From: a virus
Virus record (IMG/VR): IMGVR_UViG_3300028550_000736
Coordinates: 1-43,460 of that record
Strand: one strand, 5' to 3'
DNA length: 43,460 nt
Positions 8,465-15,562 of this stretch are shown piece after piece. Under the pieces are notes generated by a model, which was not told the DNA's origin, made no database searches, and saw only the letters and a program-made list of their open reading frames with translations. Positions within the stretch are counted from its first letter, which is position 1. Every line of letters begins with the position of its first letter. A program made the position numbers and the translations under genes.

Positions 8465-9961
8465 CTAGTAATAATCTGCTTTACGGTTATGTTCTAATGG
8501 TTCATCTTCTTCATCTGTATCTAAAGGAACAAATCCGCCTTGTCTGAATCTTAACAGAGCTTGCGTACTGCTATCAACTAAATCGTCATGTTCCATATTA
8601 GGAAATCCAGCGAACTCTTCTACCACTTCTTCTGCCCATCTAGTTTGAGGAGCCCATACTACACCTGAAGCAAATAGATCAGATACGGCATTTACCCTAG
8701 ATATCTTATCATTTCCACGACTAGGAGTATATTCTTGTACTGGTATACCCATTGCTCTTAATTCAAAGATCAAAGGTAAGCCAGCCGCTTTAGCCTCTAC
8801 AATGAACGCATCTGGTTTATACTCGTTGTACTTATCAAAAGCTCTCTTCTTTAAATCTGGGAACTCTAGACGCTCCTTATAGGCATCTAAGAGTATTAAG
8901 TTTGGTGCCGAAAAACCATCGTCATCTTCTTTGTAGAAAACTCCCCATGTGGTACAAGCCGAATAGTCAGCTCTTTGGTTTTTAAGAAAAGCAGTATCCC
9001 ATGATTGAATTACAAATTCACACTCAGGGGGATTCTTGTTCTGCCACATTCTCCACCATTCTCTTTTAACTAAAGCACCCTCTTCAGAAGTAGGGTCTTG
9101 TTGATACTGAGCCATCCACTTTGAACTAGGCAATTCAGCCTTCAAAGCTTCTAACTCTTCTAATTTCCAGAAAGCATCCCACAAAGGCTTACCAGAAGGT
9201 AAGATTGCAGGTAGTTCTATAACTTCCCATTGGTCAGCTCCGCCTCGTTTAACACTAGCATCCACTACTTGACCTGTTAAATCTTTATTATGCCATCTAG
9301 TCATAACCACAACGATTGCACCATTAGGCTGTAAACGCTGTCTAGGACCAGAGGTGTACCATTCATAGGTACGATTGAACACATTTATATCTGAACTTGC
9401 ACCCTCTTGTTCTGAATGAGGGTCATCAATGATAAGCAAATCAGCACCTTTACCAGTAACCGCTCCGCCTACACCAATCGCAAAATACTCGCCACCTTTG
9501 TTCGTGTTCCAACGACCAGCAGCTTTTGAATCCGACTGTAAACTTACATTCGGAAATATCTTTTTATAATCTTTACTATTAACAAGGTTTCTAACCTTTC
9601 TACCAAAGCCAACCGCTAATTCTGCGGTGTGAGCTGTCTGTATTATTTTCTTTTCAGGTCTGCTTCCCAGAAACCATGCAGGTAATAGGTAAGACGCAAA
9701 CTCGGATTTGGTATGTCTAGGTGGCATGTTGATGATTAAACGCTTTAATTCACCCCTTGCTACCCTTTCAAATGCATCAGCCATGATCTTGTGATGAGGT
9801 CCTTCTATAAAAGCACTCCAAACCTCTCCAACAAAAGCCATATAGTTGTCCGCACATTTTTCTCTGGACTTGGCATCTGCTAGTTCATCTAATAAACCCA
9901 ATAGTTCTTTCTTCTCTTCTAAAGAAAGGTTTTGTACTTGGCTTAATATCTGGTTACTCAT
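8465..9961 (-). CDS. terL: Terminase large subunit
   Basis: A 498-residue DNA-packaging motor. The ATPase half has a variant Walker A, PPRHTKSE (about 80-87), and Walker B LLIIDDP (175-181) followed by H and E. A VMTRWH segment (219-224) lies in the region expected for motif III. The RNase H-like nuclease half shows acidic residues at D322 (VIQSWDTAF), E389 (FIVEAKAAG) and D459/D460/D463 (EHDDLVD). This order is typical of headful or cos TerL enzymes. It starts after AGGAGATGT and ends 6 bp before the portal start. The usual adjacent small subunit is separated by a 537-bp gap. Confidence 0.93.
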   Translation of the reverse strand: MSNQILSQVQNLSLEEKKELLGLLDELADAKSREKCADNYMAFVGEVWSAFIEGPHHKIMADAFERVARGELKRLIINMPPRHTKSEFASYLLPAWFLGSRPEKKIIQTAHTAELAVGFGRKVRNLVNSKDYKKIFPNVSLQSDSKAAGRWNTNKGGEYFAIGVGGAVTGKGADLLIIDDPHSEQEGASSDINVFNRTYEWYTSGPRQRLQPNGAIVVVMTRWHNKDLTGQVVDASVKRGGADQWEVIELPAILPSGKPLWDAFWKLEELEALKAELPSSKWMAQYQQDPTSEEGALVKREWWRMWQNKNPPECEFVIQSWDTAFLKNQRADYSACTTWGVFYKEDDDGFSAPNLILLDAYKERLEFPDLKKRAFDKYNEYKPDAFIVEAKAAGLPLIFELRAMGIPVQEYTPSRGNDKISRVNAVSDLFASGVVWAPQTRWAEEVVEEFAGFPNMEHDDLVDSSTQALLRFRQGGFVPLDTDEEDEPLEHNRKADYY

Positions 9962-10056
9962 ACATCTCCTATACTAGATAGGAAGTAAATACCTCCTAAA
10001 ATTAAAAACTTAATAAGTTCATAACAATATGTACCTATCAATAGGTAGATACTCTA

Positions 10057-10074
10057 CTAGTAGGTACCTACTAG
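10057..10074. repeat. Perfect 18-bp palindrome
   Basis: CTAGTAGGTACCTACTAG equals its own reverse complement. A weaker related palindrome lies just upstream (10032-10047). Similar but imperfect words (TACCTAGTAGATACTAG) occur upstream of the primase gene near 21190-21210, which suggests a shared operator-type sequence. Confidence 0.75.
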
Positions 10075-10342
10075 ATGTAAATCACGCTAGATTTTAACAT
10101 AATTGCACATCTTCACAGAAAAGACAACCATTTTTATAAAATAATGGGGGGGGTCTAGGGACCCATAGGTCTTTCCTAGAAAAATTATATATTATATGTA
10201 TGAAAAACGCTATCAAAATGCAATATAGGGGGTACCCCTGCAAAAGTTAGTAATATCCTGTGCATATCACTATGTATATATGATAGGAGGAGTCCCGCAC
10301 GCGTGAATGGGGGTAGCCCCCTCTCTCTATAGTGGGAGATCG

Positions 10343-10396
10343 AAACACTATATGTAGTGGTTGCAGCGTTCGTCTGGAATACTACATGTAGTGTTT
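10343..10396. repeat. 16-bp inverted repeat with palindromic arms
   Basis: AAACACTATATGTAGT (10343-10358) pairs with ACTACATGTAGTGTTT (10381-10396) with one mismatch, across 22 bases. Each arm is itself nearly or fully palindromic (ACTACATGTAGT is perfect). Related half-sites, CTATAGTG at 10327 and CTATATATAG at 10401, flank it. The arrangement fits a binding site for a dimeric protein or a DNA cruciform near the packaging genes. Confidence 0.7.
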
Positions 10397-10498
10397 GGGT
10401 CTATATATAGTGCATCCACATATTGCACCGCATAGCGTGTCATATGAGTACGCTCAATGCCCTCTTAGATAGTTGGTTGGTGGTTGGTTGATCTTGGA

Positions 10499-10978
10499 CT
10501 ATTGAGCGTCTAACAAAGCTTGAATTCTTTCCTCTATGTCCGCTTCTACCTCGTCACTAGTTCTAGCTTCCTTGGTCTCTACTACATCACTGAACAACGA
10601 TACGCTTTTGCCCAGTAACTCCAACGCCCTAATCCTAGCTGAATCTGAATCTGATTCCTTGGACTCTCTATATAGTTGGTCTATGACGTAGTTCCTTGTT
10701 CTAAGGCTACTAGCAACTGAACTAACCTGTTTACGCTCTATTGCCCTCTGTATGCTTAGTGCAATCTTAGGGTTAGCGACAAGCTTGCTAGCTTCTACTT
10801 CCACCCACTTGGGGACTTTGTTCGCCTTGGTTAAAGTAACGTCATATACCTTGGCGTACGCTTCCTTATAGCTTCCTAACTTGCCCTTGATGATCTCATC
10901 AACAAATTGCTTCTGTTTAATAGTTAATGGTGTCTCTTTCGATACCAGTTTTAGATTGGGTTTTTCTTTGTCATTCAT
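10499..10978 (-). CDS. terS: Terminase small subunit
   Basis: A 159-residue helical protein with the pattern of phage small terminases: LTIKQKQFVDEIIKGKLGSY (about 18-37) is the N-terminal helix-turn-helix entry, and the C-terminal half is helical and acidic (residues about 100-159), suited to oligomerisation and TerL contact. It would recognise the packaging site and load the DNA on TerL. It is the first gene of the leftward packaging/head block and is separated from TerL by a palindrome-rich gap, which may hold its binding site. Confidence 0.8.
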   Translation of the reverse strand: MNDKEKPNLKLVSKETPLTIKQKQFVDEIIKGKLGSYKEAYAKVYDVTLTKANKVPKWVEVEASKLVANPKIALSIQRAIERKQVSSVASSLRTRNYVIDQLYRESKESDSDSARIRALELLGKSVSLFSDVVETKEARTSDEVEADIEERIQALLDAQ

Positions 10979-11039
10979 GATCTAAATGTTACGCCTTTTA
11001 TAAAGCTTTGGTAATGCTCACATAGTGCTAGCGAATACT

Positions 11040-11174
11040 ATGGACTGGTTAATATTTAGCATGATGTTTGCAATGATGTTCTTTTTAGTATTTAATGACT
11101 TAACTAACACGAACAAGGGGATTGCCTATTTGACATATTTTAACGACTACCAAGAAGCAGTATCACATTATTAA
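11040..11174 (+). CDS. Possible 44-residue membrane peptide
   Basis: The ATG at 11040 opens a 44-codon frame whose first 18 residues are strongly hydrophobic (MDWLIFSMMFAMMFFLVF), followed by a polar tail, as in a single-pass membrane peptide. There is no clear ribosome-binding site, and its 5' end coincides with a copy of the repeated 15-bp motif. It may therefore be chance coding over a regulatory element. Confidence 0.3.
   Translation: MDWLIFSMMFAMMFFLVFNDLTNTNKGIAYLTYFNDYQEAVSHY
11043..11057 (+). repeat. Motif copy 1 (GACTGGTTAATATTT)
   Basis: Matches the 15-bp consensus GACTRGTAAATATTT with one difference, and the preceding bases (ACTATG) also resemble other copies. It lies upstream of the plus-strand operon. 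Confidence 0.7.
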
Positions 11175-11324
11175 TATACGAACTTGGTTGATGGTCTCTA
11201 GATTTACCATCGATGATAACAAGAAGCATTAAAACAAAAAGCGTACCAGTAGAAGTGCTACAAGACCTCGATATAGGTTGAAACAAAAGCATGGATGCGG
11301 AAACGATAACTTCCAGTTGCGACT

Positions 11325-11384
11325 CTCCAAAGTCCCTGAATTAACAGGCTGAATGAGAATCCTATTATGGGGTTCAAGAAACTT
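11325..11384 (+). ncRNA. Variant type III hammerhead ribozyme candidate (F)
   Basis: Stem III is AAGU (11330-11333) with ACUU (11381-11384). The next base, C11334, would be the cleavage position of a GUC triplet. Stem I is CCUG/CAGG (11335-11338, 11345-11348). The core reads CUGAAUGA (one base longer than CUGANGA). Stem II is GAAUCC/GGGUUC (11357-11362, 11370-11375), then AA and GAAA. The two insertions make activity uncertain. Stem III can extend past a bulge as CUCCA (11325-11329) with UGGAG (11391-11395), masking the Shine-Dalgarno of the next gene. Confidence 0.5.
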
Positions 11385-11399
11385 AATCTATGGAGGATT
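11385..11399 (+). promoter_or_regulatory. Shine-Dalgarno hairpin before the gene at 11403
   Basis: AATC (11385-11388) pairs with GATT (11396-11399), leaving TATGGAG in the loop. This is the same architecture as the five other SD hairpins of the operon but with a different stem sequence. Confidence 0.5.
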
Positions 11400-11402
11400 A
11401 TT

Positions 11403-11729
11403 ATGAGAATTAAAATATTAAAAGGTCACGATGTGACTACACAAAGAAGTCATGGATATGATGAAATATTTGTTACTAATGTGAAAGGAATGGAATGGTG
11501 TGAGAATAAAAATAACTTGCCTGAATATGAGTTATTTTGCCATGCTCCTTGCGGTAGTAATTTGATTATCTTGAAACCAATTGAAGAATCTAATGATGGT
11601 ACTTTTTATCATGCTAGCGGAAACTTTGGTTGTGCTACTGATTCAAGATTTAGCCAAGCGATTAAAGAATTGGTTGGATATGATTTTTATGGAGCGGTAT
11701 CTATCCATGACCAAATGAGCGGATATTAA
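11403..11729 (+). CDS. Hypothetical protein, first gene of the ribozyme operon
   Basis: A 108-residue protein starting MRIKILKGHD. I chose the ATG at 11403 because GGAGG lies 7 bases upstream; an earlier in-frame ATG at 11367 falls inside the hammerhead candidate. It has four Cys (EWC, LFCHAPCG, FGC) and a mixed alpha/beta look, with no recognised family. Its stop codon lies within stem I of the next ribozyme candidate, so cleavage downstream would leave almost no 3' untranslated tail. Function unknown. Confidence 0.75.
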   Translation: MRIKILKGHDVTTQRSHGYDEIFVTNVKGMEWCENKNNLPEYELFCHAPCGSNLIILKPIEESNDGTFYHASGNFGCATDSRFSQAIKELVGYDFYGAVSIHDQMSGY

Positions 11730-11820
11730 ACCAACTGATGATGACCATTGAAACATGGTCGAAACTTTAAACCAGTAAGCAGAGATGCTCTGACCCTTTC
11801 GAGGGAGTCTTGGTGCTATC
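11721..11820 (+). ncRNA. Type I hammerhead ribozyme candidate (E)
   Basis: Stem I is ACCAA (11730-11734) with UUGGU (11810-11814), extended past an internal loop by GAUA (11722-11725) with UAUC (11817-11820). The core is CUGAUGA (11735-11741), with one extra U. Stem II is GACCAU/AUGGUC (6 bp), followed by GAAAC at 11761. The closing triplet GUC ends at 11809, the predicted cut. Stem III is short (about 3 bp) and leads into a branch with CAGAG/CUCUG and CCCU-UUCG-AGGG hairpins. The short stem III is the weak point. The downstream product would begin with a GCUAUC/GAUAGC hairpin. Confidence 0.6.
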
Positions 11821-11849
11821 AATCGATAGCAAATTATTGAAACTTATAA

Positions 11850-11865
11850 AATACTTGGAGGTATT
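11850..11865 (+). promoter_or_regulatory. Shine-Dalgarno hairpin before the ATPase gene
   Basis: AATAC (11850-11854) pairs with GTATT (11861-11865) around the loop TTGGAG. The stem differs from copies A and D by paired changes, so pairing is conserved rather than sequence. Confidence 0.65.
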
Positions 11866-11869
11866 AATT

Positions 11870-12934
11870 ATGTTTAAACCAAGCGAAGCGAAATTGTCAT
11901 GTCTATCTGTTTTGAAGGGGAATAATATTCCTTTTCTAATTGGTGGAACTGGCGTAGGAAAGAGTGCAATTGTTAAAGAGATTGCGGAGGTATTGGCGGA
12001 TGGTAAAAAGCTTACTGATTCTGTGAACCCTAAAGAAACTGAATATGGATTTATTTCTTTTAGATTAGGTTTAGTTGAATCCATTGATCTAGGCGGATTA
12101 CCTTATATAGAGGATGGGACTCAGAAAAAAGCGTTCTTAGGCAACTTGCCTAGAAGCGGTGAAGGGGTCTTTTTCTTAGATGAATTTGCCCAAGCCCATG
12201 GAAGCGTTCAAGCAACGATAGGTCAATTATTAGACCCTAAAGGCGAGAATGAAGAGCGAAGAATTGGAGATTATGTTTTTCCAAATGGTTGGAAAATTGT
12301 CTTAGCAGGCAATAGACATACAGATAGAAGTGGAGCGAATAAAATCCTTAGACATTGCCAAGATAGAACTACCGCAATTCAGTTTACTCACGATGTGGAT
12401 GACTGGTTGGCGTGGGCTGATGTCAATGACATTGATATGAATGTACAGGGATTGATTCGTTATATGCCACAACTTTTATGGTCTTTTGACCCTAAGAGTA
12501 ATGACCCACAACCAAGCCCAAGATCATGGACTAGGTTAAGCGATACGTTAAAGACTGACCCACCTAAATCAATTAAACAAAAATTGTTTGAAGGTGATGT
12601 TGGGCAAGAATGTTCGATTGAATTAATGAACTTTATATCGTTGAGAAATGACGTACCCAACCTAGGCAAAATATGTAAGGGAGAGGACGTTGCTTTAGTT
12701 GATGATGCAGGGCTTTGTTATGCAACGACTATTGCTTTAGTGGAAGTCATTGGAAAGGCTAAAGATGATGATGTATATGAATGGTTTGATAATGCACTTG
12801 CTTATATCAAGCGTTTATCTACTGTTGAATTTTCTATCTTTTTTGTTAGAAAACTAACTTCACTAAGAAGTGAATTAAAAGATACAGGTTCATATTCAAA
12901 ATTTAAGGTTGATAACTTAGATTTAGAACTTTAG
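11870..12934 (+). CDS. MoxR-type AAA+ ATPase
   Basis: A 354-residue AAA+ protein. Walker A is GGTGVGKS (25-32), Walker B is FFLDEF (101-106), and the sensor 1 region is LAGNRH with N148. The rest is helical. MoxR/AAA_5-type ATPases act as chaperones that remodel or load metal into partner proteins, typically one with a VWA domain, and such a partner is encoded two genes downstream (14171). I chose the ATG at 11870, preceded by TTGGAGG; the longer frame from 11810 would include ribozyme sequence. There are no frame breaks or missing motifs. Confidence 0.9.
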   Translation: MFKPSEAKLSCLSVLKGNNIPFLIGGTGVGKSAIVKEIAEVLADGKKLTDSVNPKETEYGFISFRLGLVESIDLGGLPYIEDGTQKKAFLGNLPRSGEGVFFLDEFAQAHGSVQATIGQLLDPKGENEERRIGDYVFPNGWKIVLAGNRHTDRSGANKILRHCQDRTTAIQFTHDVDDWLAWADVNDIDMNVQGLIRYMPQLLWSFDPKSNDPQPSPRSWTRLSDTLKTDPPKSIKQKLFEGDVGQECSIELMNFISLRNDVPNLGKICKGEDVALVDDAGLCYATTIALVEVIGKAKDDDVYEWFDNALAYIKRLSTVEFSIFFVRKLTSLRSELKDTGSYSKFKVDNLDLEL

Positions 12935-12942
12935 TAGGATTG

Positions 12943-12981
12943 GCGGAAAGGAGTATTTACTAGTAAATATTCTTTTTCCGC
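12943..12981 (+). repeat. Intergenic hairpin with motif copy 2, directly before ribozyme A
   Basis: GCGGAAA (12943-12949) pairs with TTTCCGC (12975-12981), enclosing a 16-bp perfect palindrome TATTTACTAGTAAATA (12954-12969). Motif copy 2 is 12959-12971. No U-run follows, so it is not a classic terminator. After ribozyme cleavage it would lie seven bases from the new RNA 3' end. Confidence 0.75.
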
Positions 12982-13034
12982 TTCTGTATTGGGATGTGTA
13001 TCCCAACTGAAGAGATCAAAAGATCGAAACAGAA
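12982..13034 (+). ncRNA. Type III hammerhead ribozyme A
   Basis: Stem III is UUCUGU (12982-12987) with ACAGAA (13029-13034). The cleavage base is A12988 (GUA triplet). Stem I is a perfect 7-bp helix (12989-12995 with 13000-13006) with loop GUGU. The core is CUGAAGA (13007-13013). Stem II is GAUC/GAUC with loop AAAA, then GAAA (13026-13029). All conserved hammerhead core positions are present. Products would have a 2',3'-cyclic phosphate and a 5'-OH end. Confidence 0.9.
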
Positions 13035-13044
13035 ATTTATATCA

Positions 13045-13060
13045 ATTACTTGGAGGTAAT
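13045..13060 (+). promoter_or_regulatory. Shine-Dalgarno hairpin before the gene at 13065
   Basis: ATTAC (13045-13049) pairs with GTAAT (13056-13060), with TTGGAG in the loop. The start codon follows 4 bases after the stem. Confidence 0.65.
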
Positions 13061-13064
13061 AATT

Positions 13065-14027
13065 ATGAATAATAAAAATGTAAGTACCCTGTCTGAAAAT
13101 GCAACGCTAGTTCGCTTAAATACTAAGCACCCTAGTGGAGTTAAAACAGATAAGAGACTTAAAGAGGATTTGGCAGTAGATCAAGAAGCTGATTATGATT
13201 CTTTGCACGTTGCAAAGTACATTTTTGGCAAGGAGACTAATAAGTATTTTAGAAGGATTATTAATCAATTTAGAAACAGCGTTTACTACCCTTTAACAGT
13301 TCCTTGGGATGATAATACAAGTGATTTTGAAGGGAAGGTTTTGAGCGGTTGGAGATTATGTCCTAACAAAGAACTTGACCGCCTTATGGATAGCGTTGAC
13401 GAAGCTAAGATTCAGTTTGAAAGGGAGGTTAAAAGCTTCTTAGATAACTATGAGAATCTAATAGAGTCTAACAAGTCAAAACTTGGAAATGCTTTTAGCA
13501 TATATGATTACCCTAGCAAGGATTTAATCGCGACTAAGTTTAGATTCGATTTTGAATTGAATACAGTTCCTACTGTATCGACTGGTGATGTTAGATTGAA
13601 TGTATCTGATAAGTTGAAAGCCAAGATTGAAAAAGATGCTATTAAAAGGGCTAACAAGAATATTGAAACGATTGCTAGAACTACAGTAGAAGCGTTACTT
13701 GATTCTGTTGGACATTTAGTTGAAAAGCTAAAAGGTTATGACCCAAAGAACAAGCAAGGCGGATTTTTCAAGGATTCAAGCTTCGATAAGATTAGAGAAT
13801 TTTTGGCAACTTTGCCTAGTATTAATTCTGATATCTTAGGCAATGACCCCTTGATAGCTAACGCTCATCAAAAGCTTGTTAGCGTATTCGCTAAACTTAA
13901 TGATATTGATTCTCTTAGAGATGAATCAACAGATGGAGCAAATAAGCGTAAGAAGGTGGCGGATGAATTAGAGGAATCTATTGACGAACTGAAGGGAGGT
14001 TTCTTGGATAATATGTTTAAGAAGTAA
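13065..14027 (+). CDS. Unknown protein paired with the MoxR/VWA genes
   Basis: A 320-residue, Lys/Asp-rich, mostly helical protein. I chose the ATG at 13065 (TTGGAGG upstream) over an in-frame ATG at 13050. It contains long amphipathic helices (about residues 105-135 and 180-225) and a C-terminal charged helix. Its position between a MoxR ATPase and a VWA protein resembles the DUF3150-type genes that sit in such modules in other phages and plasmids; this is a suggestion from context, not from a motif. It may be the adaptor or substrate of the ATPase. No catalytic signature is visible. Confidence 0.8.
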   Translation: MNNKNVSTLSENATLVRLNTKHPSGVKTDKRLKEDLAVDQEADYDSLHVAKYIFGKETNKYFRRIINQFRNSVYYPLTVPWDDNTSDFEGKVLSGWRLCPNKELDRLMDSVDEAKIQFEREVKSFLDNYENLIESNKSKLGNAFSIYDYPSKDLIATKFRFDFELNTVPTVSTGDVRLNVSDKLKAKIEKDAIKRANKNIETIARTTVEALLDSVGHLVEKLKGYDPKNKQGGFFKDSSFDKIREFLATLPSINSDILGNDPLIANAHQKLVSVFAKLNDIDSLRDESTDGANKRKKVADELEESIDELKGGFLDNMFKK

Positions 14028-14093
14028 ACCTCGCGACTAACTAGGGAAAAGATATATAACTGGTAAATATTTTTTCCCCACTAGCCGTAGGTT
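14026..14093 (+). repeat. Long intergenic hairpin with motif copy 3, directly before ribozyme B
   Basis: Nested pairings are AAACCT (14026-14031) with AGGTTT (14089-14094, its last base shared with the ribozyme), CTAG with CTAG, and GGGAAAA (14044-14050) with TTTTCCC (14072-14078). Motif copy 3 is AACTGGTAAATATTT at 14058-14072. The hairpin starts at the stop codon of the gene ending at 14027 and runs into ribozyme B. Confidence 0.7.
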
Positions 14094-14148
14094 TTTCTGT
14101 ATCAAGATGTGTATCTTGGCTGATGATTGCAAAAGCATGAAACAGAAA
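14094..14148 (+). ncRNA. Type III hammerhead ribozyme B
   Basis: Stem III is UUUCUGU (14094-14100) with ACAGAAA (14142-14148). The cleavage base is A14101 (GUA). Stem I is 7 bp (14102-14108 with 14113-14119) with loop GUGU. The core is CUGAUGA (14120-14126). Stem II is UGC/GCA with loop AAAA and a U-U mismatch next to the core. GAAA is at 14139-14142. Stem I differs from A at most positions but still pairs, which supports a conserved RNA structure. Confidence 0.9.
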
Positions 14149-14154
14149 CAAATT

Positions 14155-14170
14155 AATACTTGGAGGTATT
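14155..14170 (+). promoter_or_regulatory. Shine-Dalgarno hairpin before the VWA gene
   Basis: AATAC (14155-14159) pairs with GTATT (14166-14170) around TTGGAG. The ATG follows immediately at 14171. Confidence 0.65.
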
Positions 14171-15505
14171 ATGAATAGTGAAGAGAGAATTATAAAAGCA
14201 AGGGCTAAATTGATGAAAGGCAATATTGGAATGGCTTCAATGCTTCTAAGTCTTACATTGATTGAAGCAAATGAAAGGTGCGACACAATGGCAACAGATG
14301 GTGTAAATATCTATTGGAATGATGAATTTGTTAAAACATTAACAGACAAAGAAATTCAAGCGGTATTAGTTCACGAAGCTAGCCATGTTATTTGGGAACA
14401 CCCTCTTAGAATAGGCAAAAGAAATCATGCAATTTGGAATGTGGCAACGGATTACGTTATCAATTCTTGGATTGCATATGATCTTTATATGGAACTACCC
14501 AAAGACGGATTATTGGATAGAAAATATAGAGGGCAATCCGCGGAGCAAGTTTACAGAACTTTAACTAACGATGATGAAGCCCTACAAGATGCCATAGATG
14601 AAATGAAATCTAAATCAGATGATTCTGATTCTGATGAATCTGAGAGTGGCGAAGGCGAAGGCGAAGGCGATGCTGAAAACGAAGGCGAAGGCGTAGGAAA
14701 AGGGAGTGGAAAATCTTTAACTGAAGAACTTGAGAACATGAAACCATCAAGCGGTGGTGTCTCAATGCCTAAAGATGAAGAGGGCAACGACCTATCAGAG
14801 AGTGCTTTATCAGAAATAAAAGAGAACATCCAAAGAACTATATCTATGGCTGATAAGCTTGAAGGGGTTTCCGATAGTGGAAATTCAATCATGGGTGGTG
14901 CTGTACAGACGATGAATGAATCTTATGTCAACTGGGTTGATGTGATGAAGGACTTATTAACAAGTGCAATAAGTAACAATCCTACTTGGAGTAGGTTAAA
15001 CAAAAGACATTCTTGGAGGGGTGTTAATTTACCAAGCAAAGACAAAGAACCGCAGGGCGGTGAAATTGTGGTTGCTATAGATACTTCAGGTTCTGTATCT
15101 CAAGAAGAGTTGAATATATTTGCTACTGAAACGCAGAGTTTGTGTGCAGAGTGCGGTATCAATAAAATTAGAGTTACCTATTGCGATACATCCGTTATAA
15201 GAAACCCTACAACTGGTGAATGGTGGGATGAGTTCGACTTAGATAATGAAGAGTTGGAATTCAACCTTAGAGGTGGTGGCGGTACTAGGTTTGAGCCACC
15301 TTTCAATTTGTTTAACCATGAAACGGATGATACTGACGATGTTATCGCGTTTATTTATTTTACTGATGGTTATTGCGATGTTAGAGCGGAAGTTGAGCCT
15401 AGCGTACCAGTCATATGGGCGTTAAGCACAAACGAAAGTTATATGCGAGATTACTATGATTATCCTTTTGGGGAAAAAGTACATATCAACATGGAGAACT
15501 TGTAG
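14171..15505 (+). CDS. Zinc-peptidase-like and VWA-domain protein (DUF2201-like)
   Basis: A 444-residue two-domain protein. The N-terminal part carries HEASH (68-72), the HExxH zinc site of metallopeptidase-like domains, in AVLVHEASHVIWEH. An acidic Glu/Gly/Asp/Ser linker (about 146-180) follows. The C-terminal VWA-like domain has the metal-binding DTSGS (304-308) in EIVVAIDTSGS and a later FTDGY. This layout matches DUF2201-type proteins, which are usually encoded beside MoxR ATPases, as here. The pair probably works as a remodelling or metal-loading machine on an unknown target. The start is fixed by TTGGAGG. Confidence 0.88.
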   Translation: MNSEERIIKARAKLMKGNIGMASMLLSLTLIEANERCDTMATDGVNIYWNDEFVKTLTDKEIQAVLVHEASHVIWEHPLRIGKRNHAIWNVATDYVINSWIAYDLYMELPKDGLLDRKYRGQSAEQVYRTLTNDDEALQDAIDEMKSKSDDSDSDESESGEGEGEGDAENEGEGVGKGSGKSLTEELENMKPSSGGVSMPKDEEGNDLSESALSEIKENIQRTISMADKLEGVSDSGNSIMGGAVQTMNESYVNWVDVMKDLLTSAISNNPTWSRLNKRHSWRGVNLPSKDKEPQGGEIVVAIDTSGSVSQEELNIFATETQSLCAECGINKIRVTYCDTSVIRNPTTGEWWDEFDLDNEELEFNLRGGGGTRFEPPFNLFNHETDDTDDVIAFIYFTDGYCDVRAEVEPSVPVIWALSTNESYMRDYYDYPFGEKVHINMENL

Positions 15506-15510
15506 AACTT

Positions 15511-15562
15511 AAACGAAGCGGAAAGAATATAGACTAGTAAATATTTCTTTCCGCAAGCGTTT
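15511..15562 (+). repeat. Intergenic hairpin with motif copy 4, directly before ribozyme C
   Basis: AAACG (15511-15515) pairs with CGTTT (15558-15562), and GCGGAAAG (15518-15525) with CTTTCCGC (15547-15554), followed by AATAT/ATATT. Motif copy 4 is GACTAGTAAATATTT at 15532-15546. The base of the hairpin abuts ribozyme C. Confidence 0.75.

Larger units (their letters stand above)
9962..10498. other. 537-bp noncoding region between the terminase genes, rich in palindromes
   Basis: No convincing gene is present. The region contains an 18-bp perfect palindrome (10057-10074), a TACCTAT/ATAGGTA pair (10032-10047), an eight-G run (10146-10153) merging into GGGTC/GACCC (10151-10164), GGGGTACCCC (10229-10238), GGGGGTAGCCCCC (10309-10321) and a 16-bp inverted repeat (10343-10358 with 10381-10396). 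Several CTATAGTG-like elements lie between 10265 and 10412. Small and large terminase genes are normally adjacent, so a packaging (pac/cos) or replication site is the likeliest role; this is inference. Confidence 0.6.
10979..11402. other. Divergent control region between terS and the plus-strand operon
   Basis: This 424-bp interval separates the leftward packaging operon from the rightward operon. It holds one copy of the 15-bp motif (11043-11057), a possible 44-codon ORF (11040-11174) and about 200 bases dense in short inverted repeats. Examples are TGATGGT/ACCATCGA near 11192-11215, ACCT/AGGT near 11264-11277 and GCAT/ATGC near 11289-11298. It ends in the variant hammerhead before the gene at 11403. 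I could not identify a sure promoter, although one must lie here. Confidence 0.55.

Noticed and set aside
11175-11330. Possible group I intron or other known riboswitch in the structured leader
   Set aside because: Many short inverted repeats are present but I could not find group I core elements or a recognised riboswitch core.
11360-11385. GGGGTTCAAG segment resembling a tRNA T-arm
   Set aside because: No acceptor stem, D-arm or anticodon arm fits; the same bases form stem II of the hammerhead candidate.
14041-14286. Minus-strand ORF of 81 codons
   Set aside because: It runs antisense over the VWA gene start, the SD hairpin and ribozyme B, and has no ribosome-binding site.
14551-14892. 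Minus-strand ORF rich in Ser/Pro
   Set aside because: Antisense shadow of the acidic Glu/Gly linker in the VWA protein.
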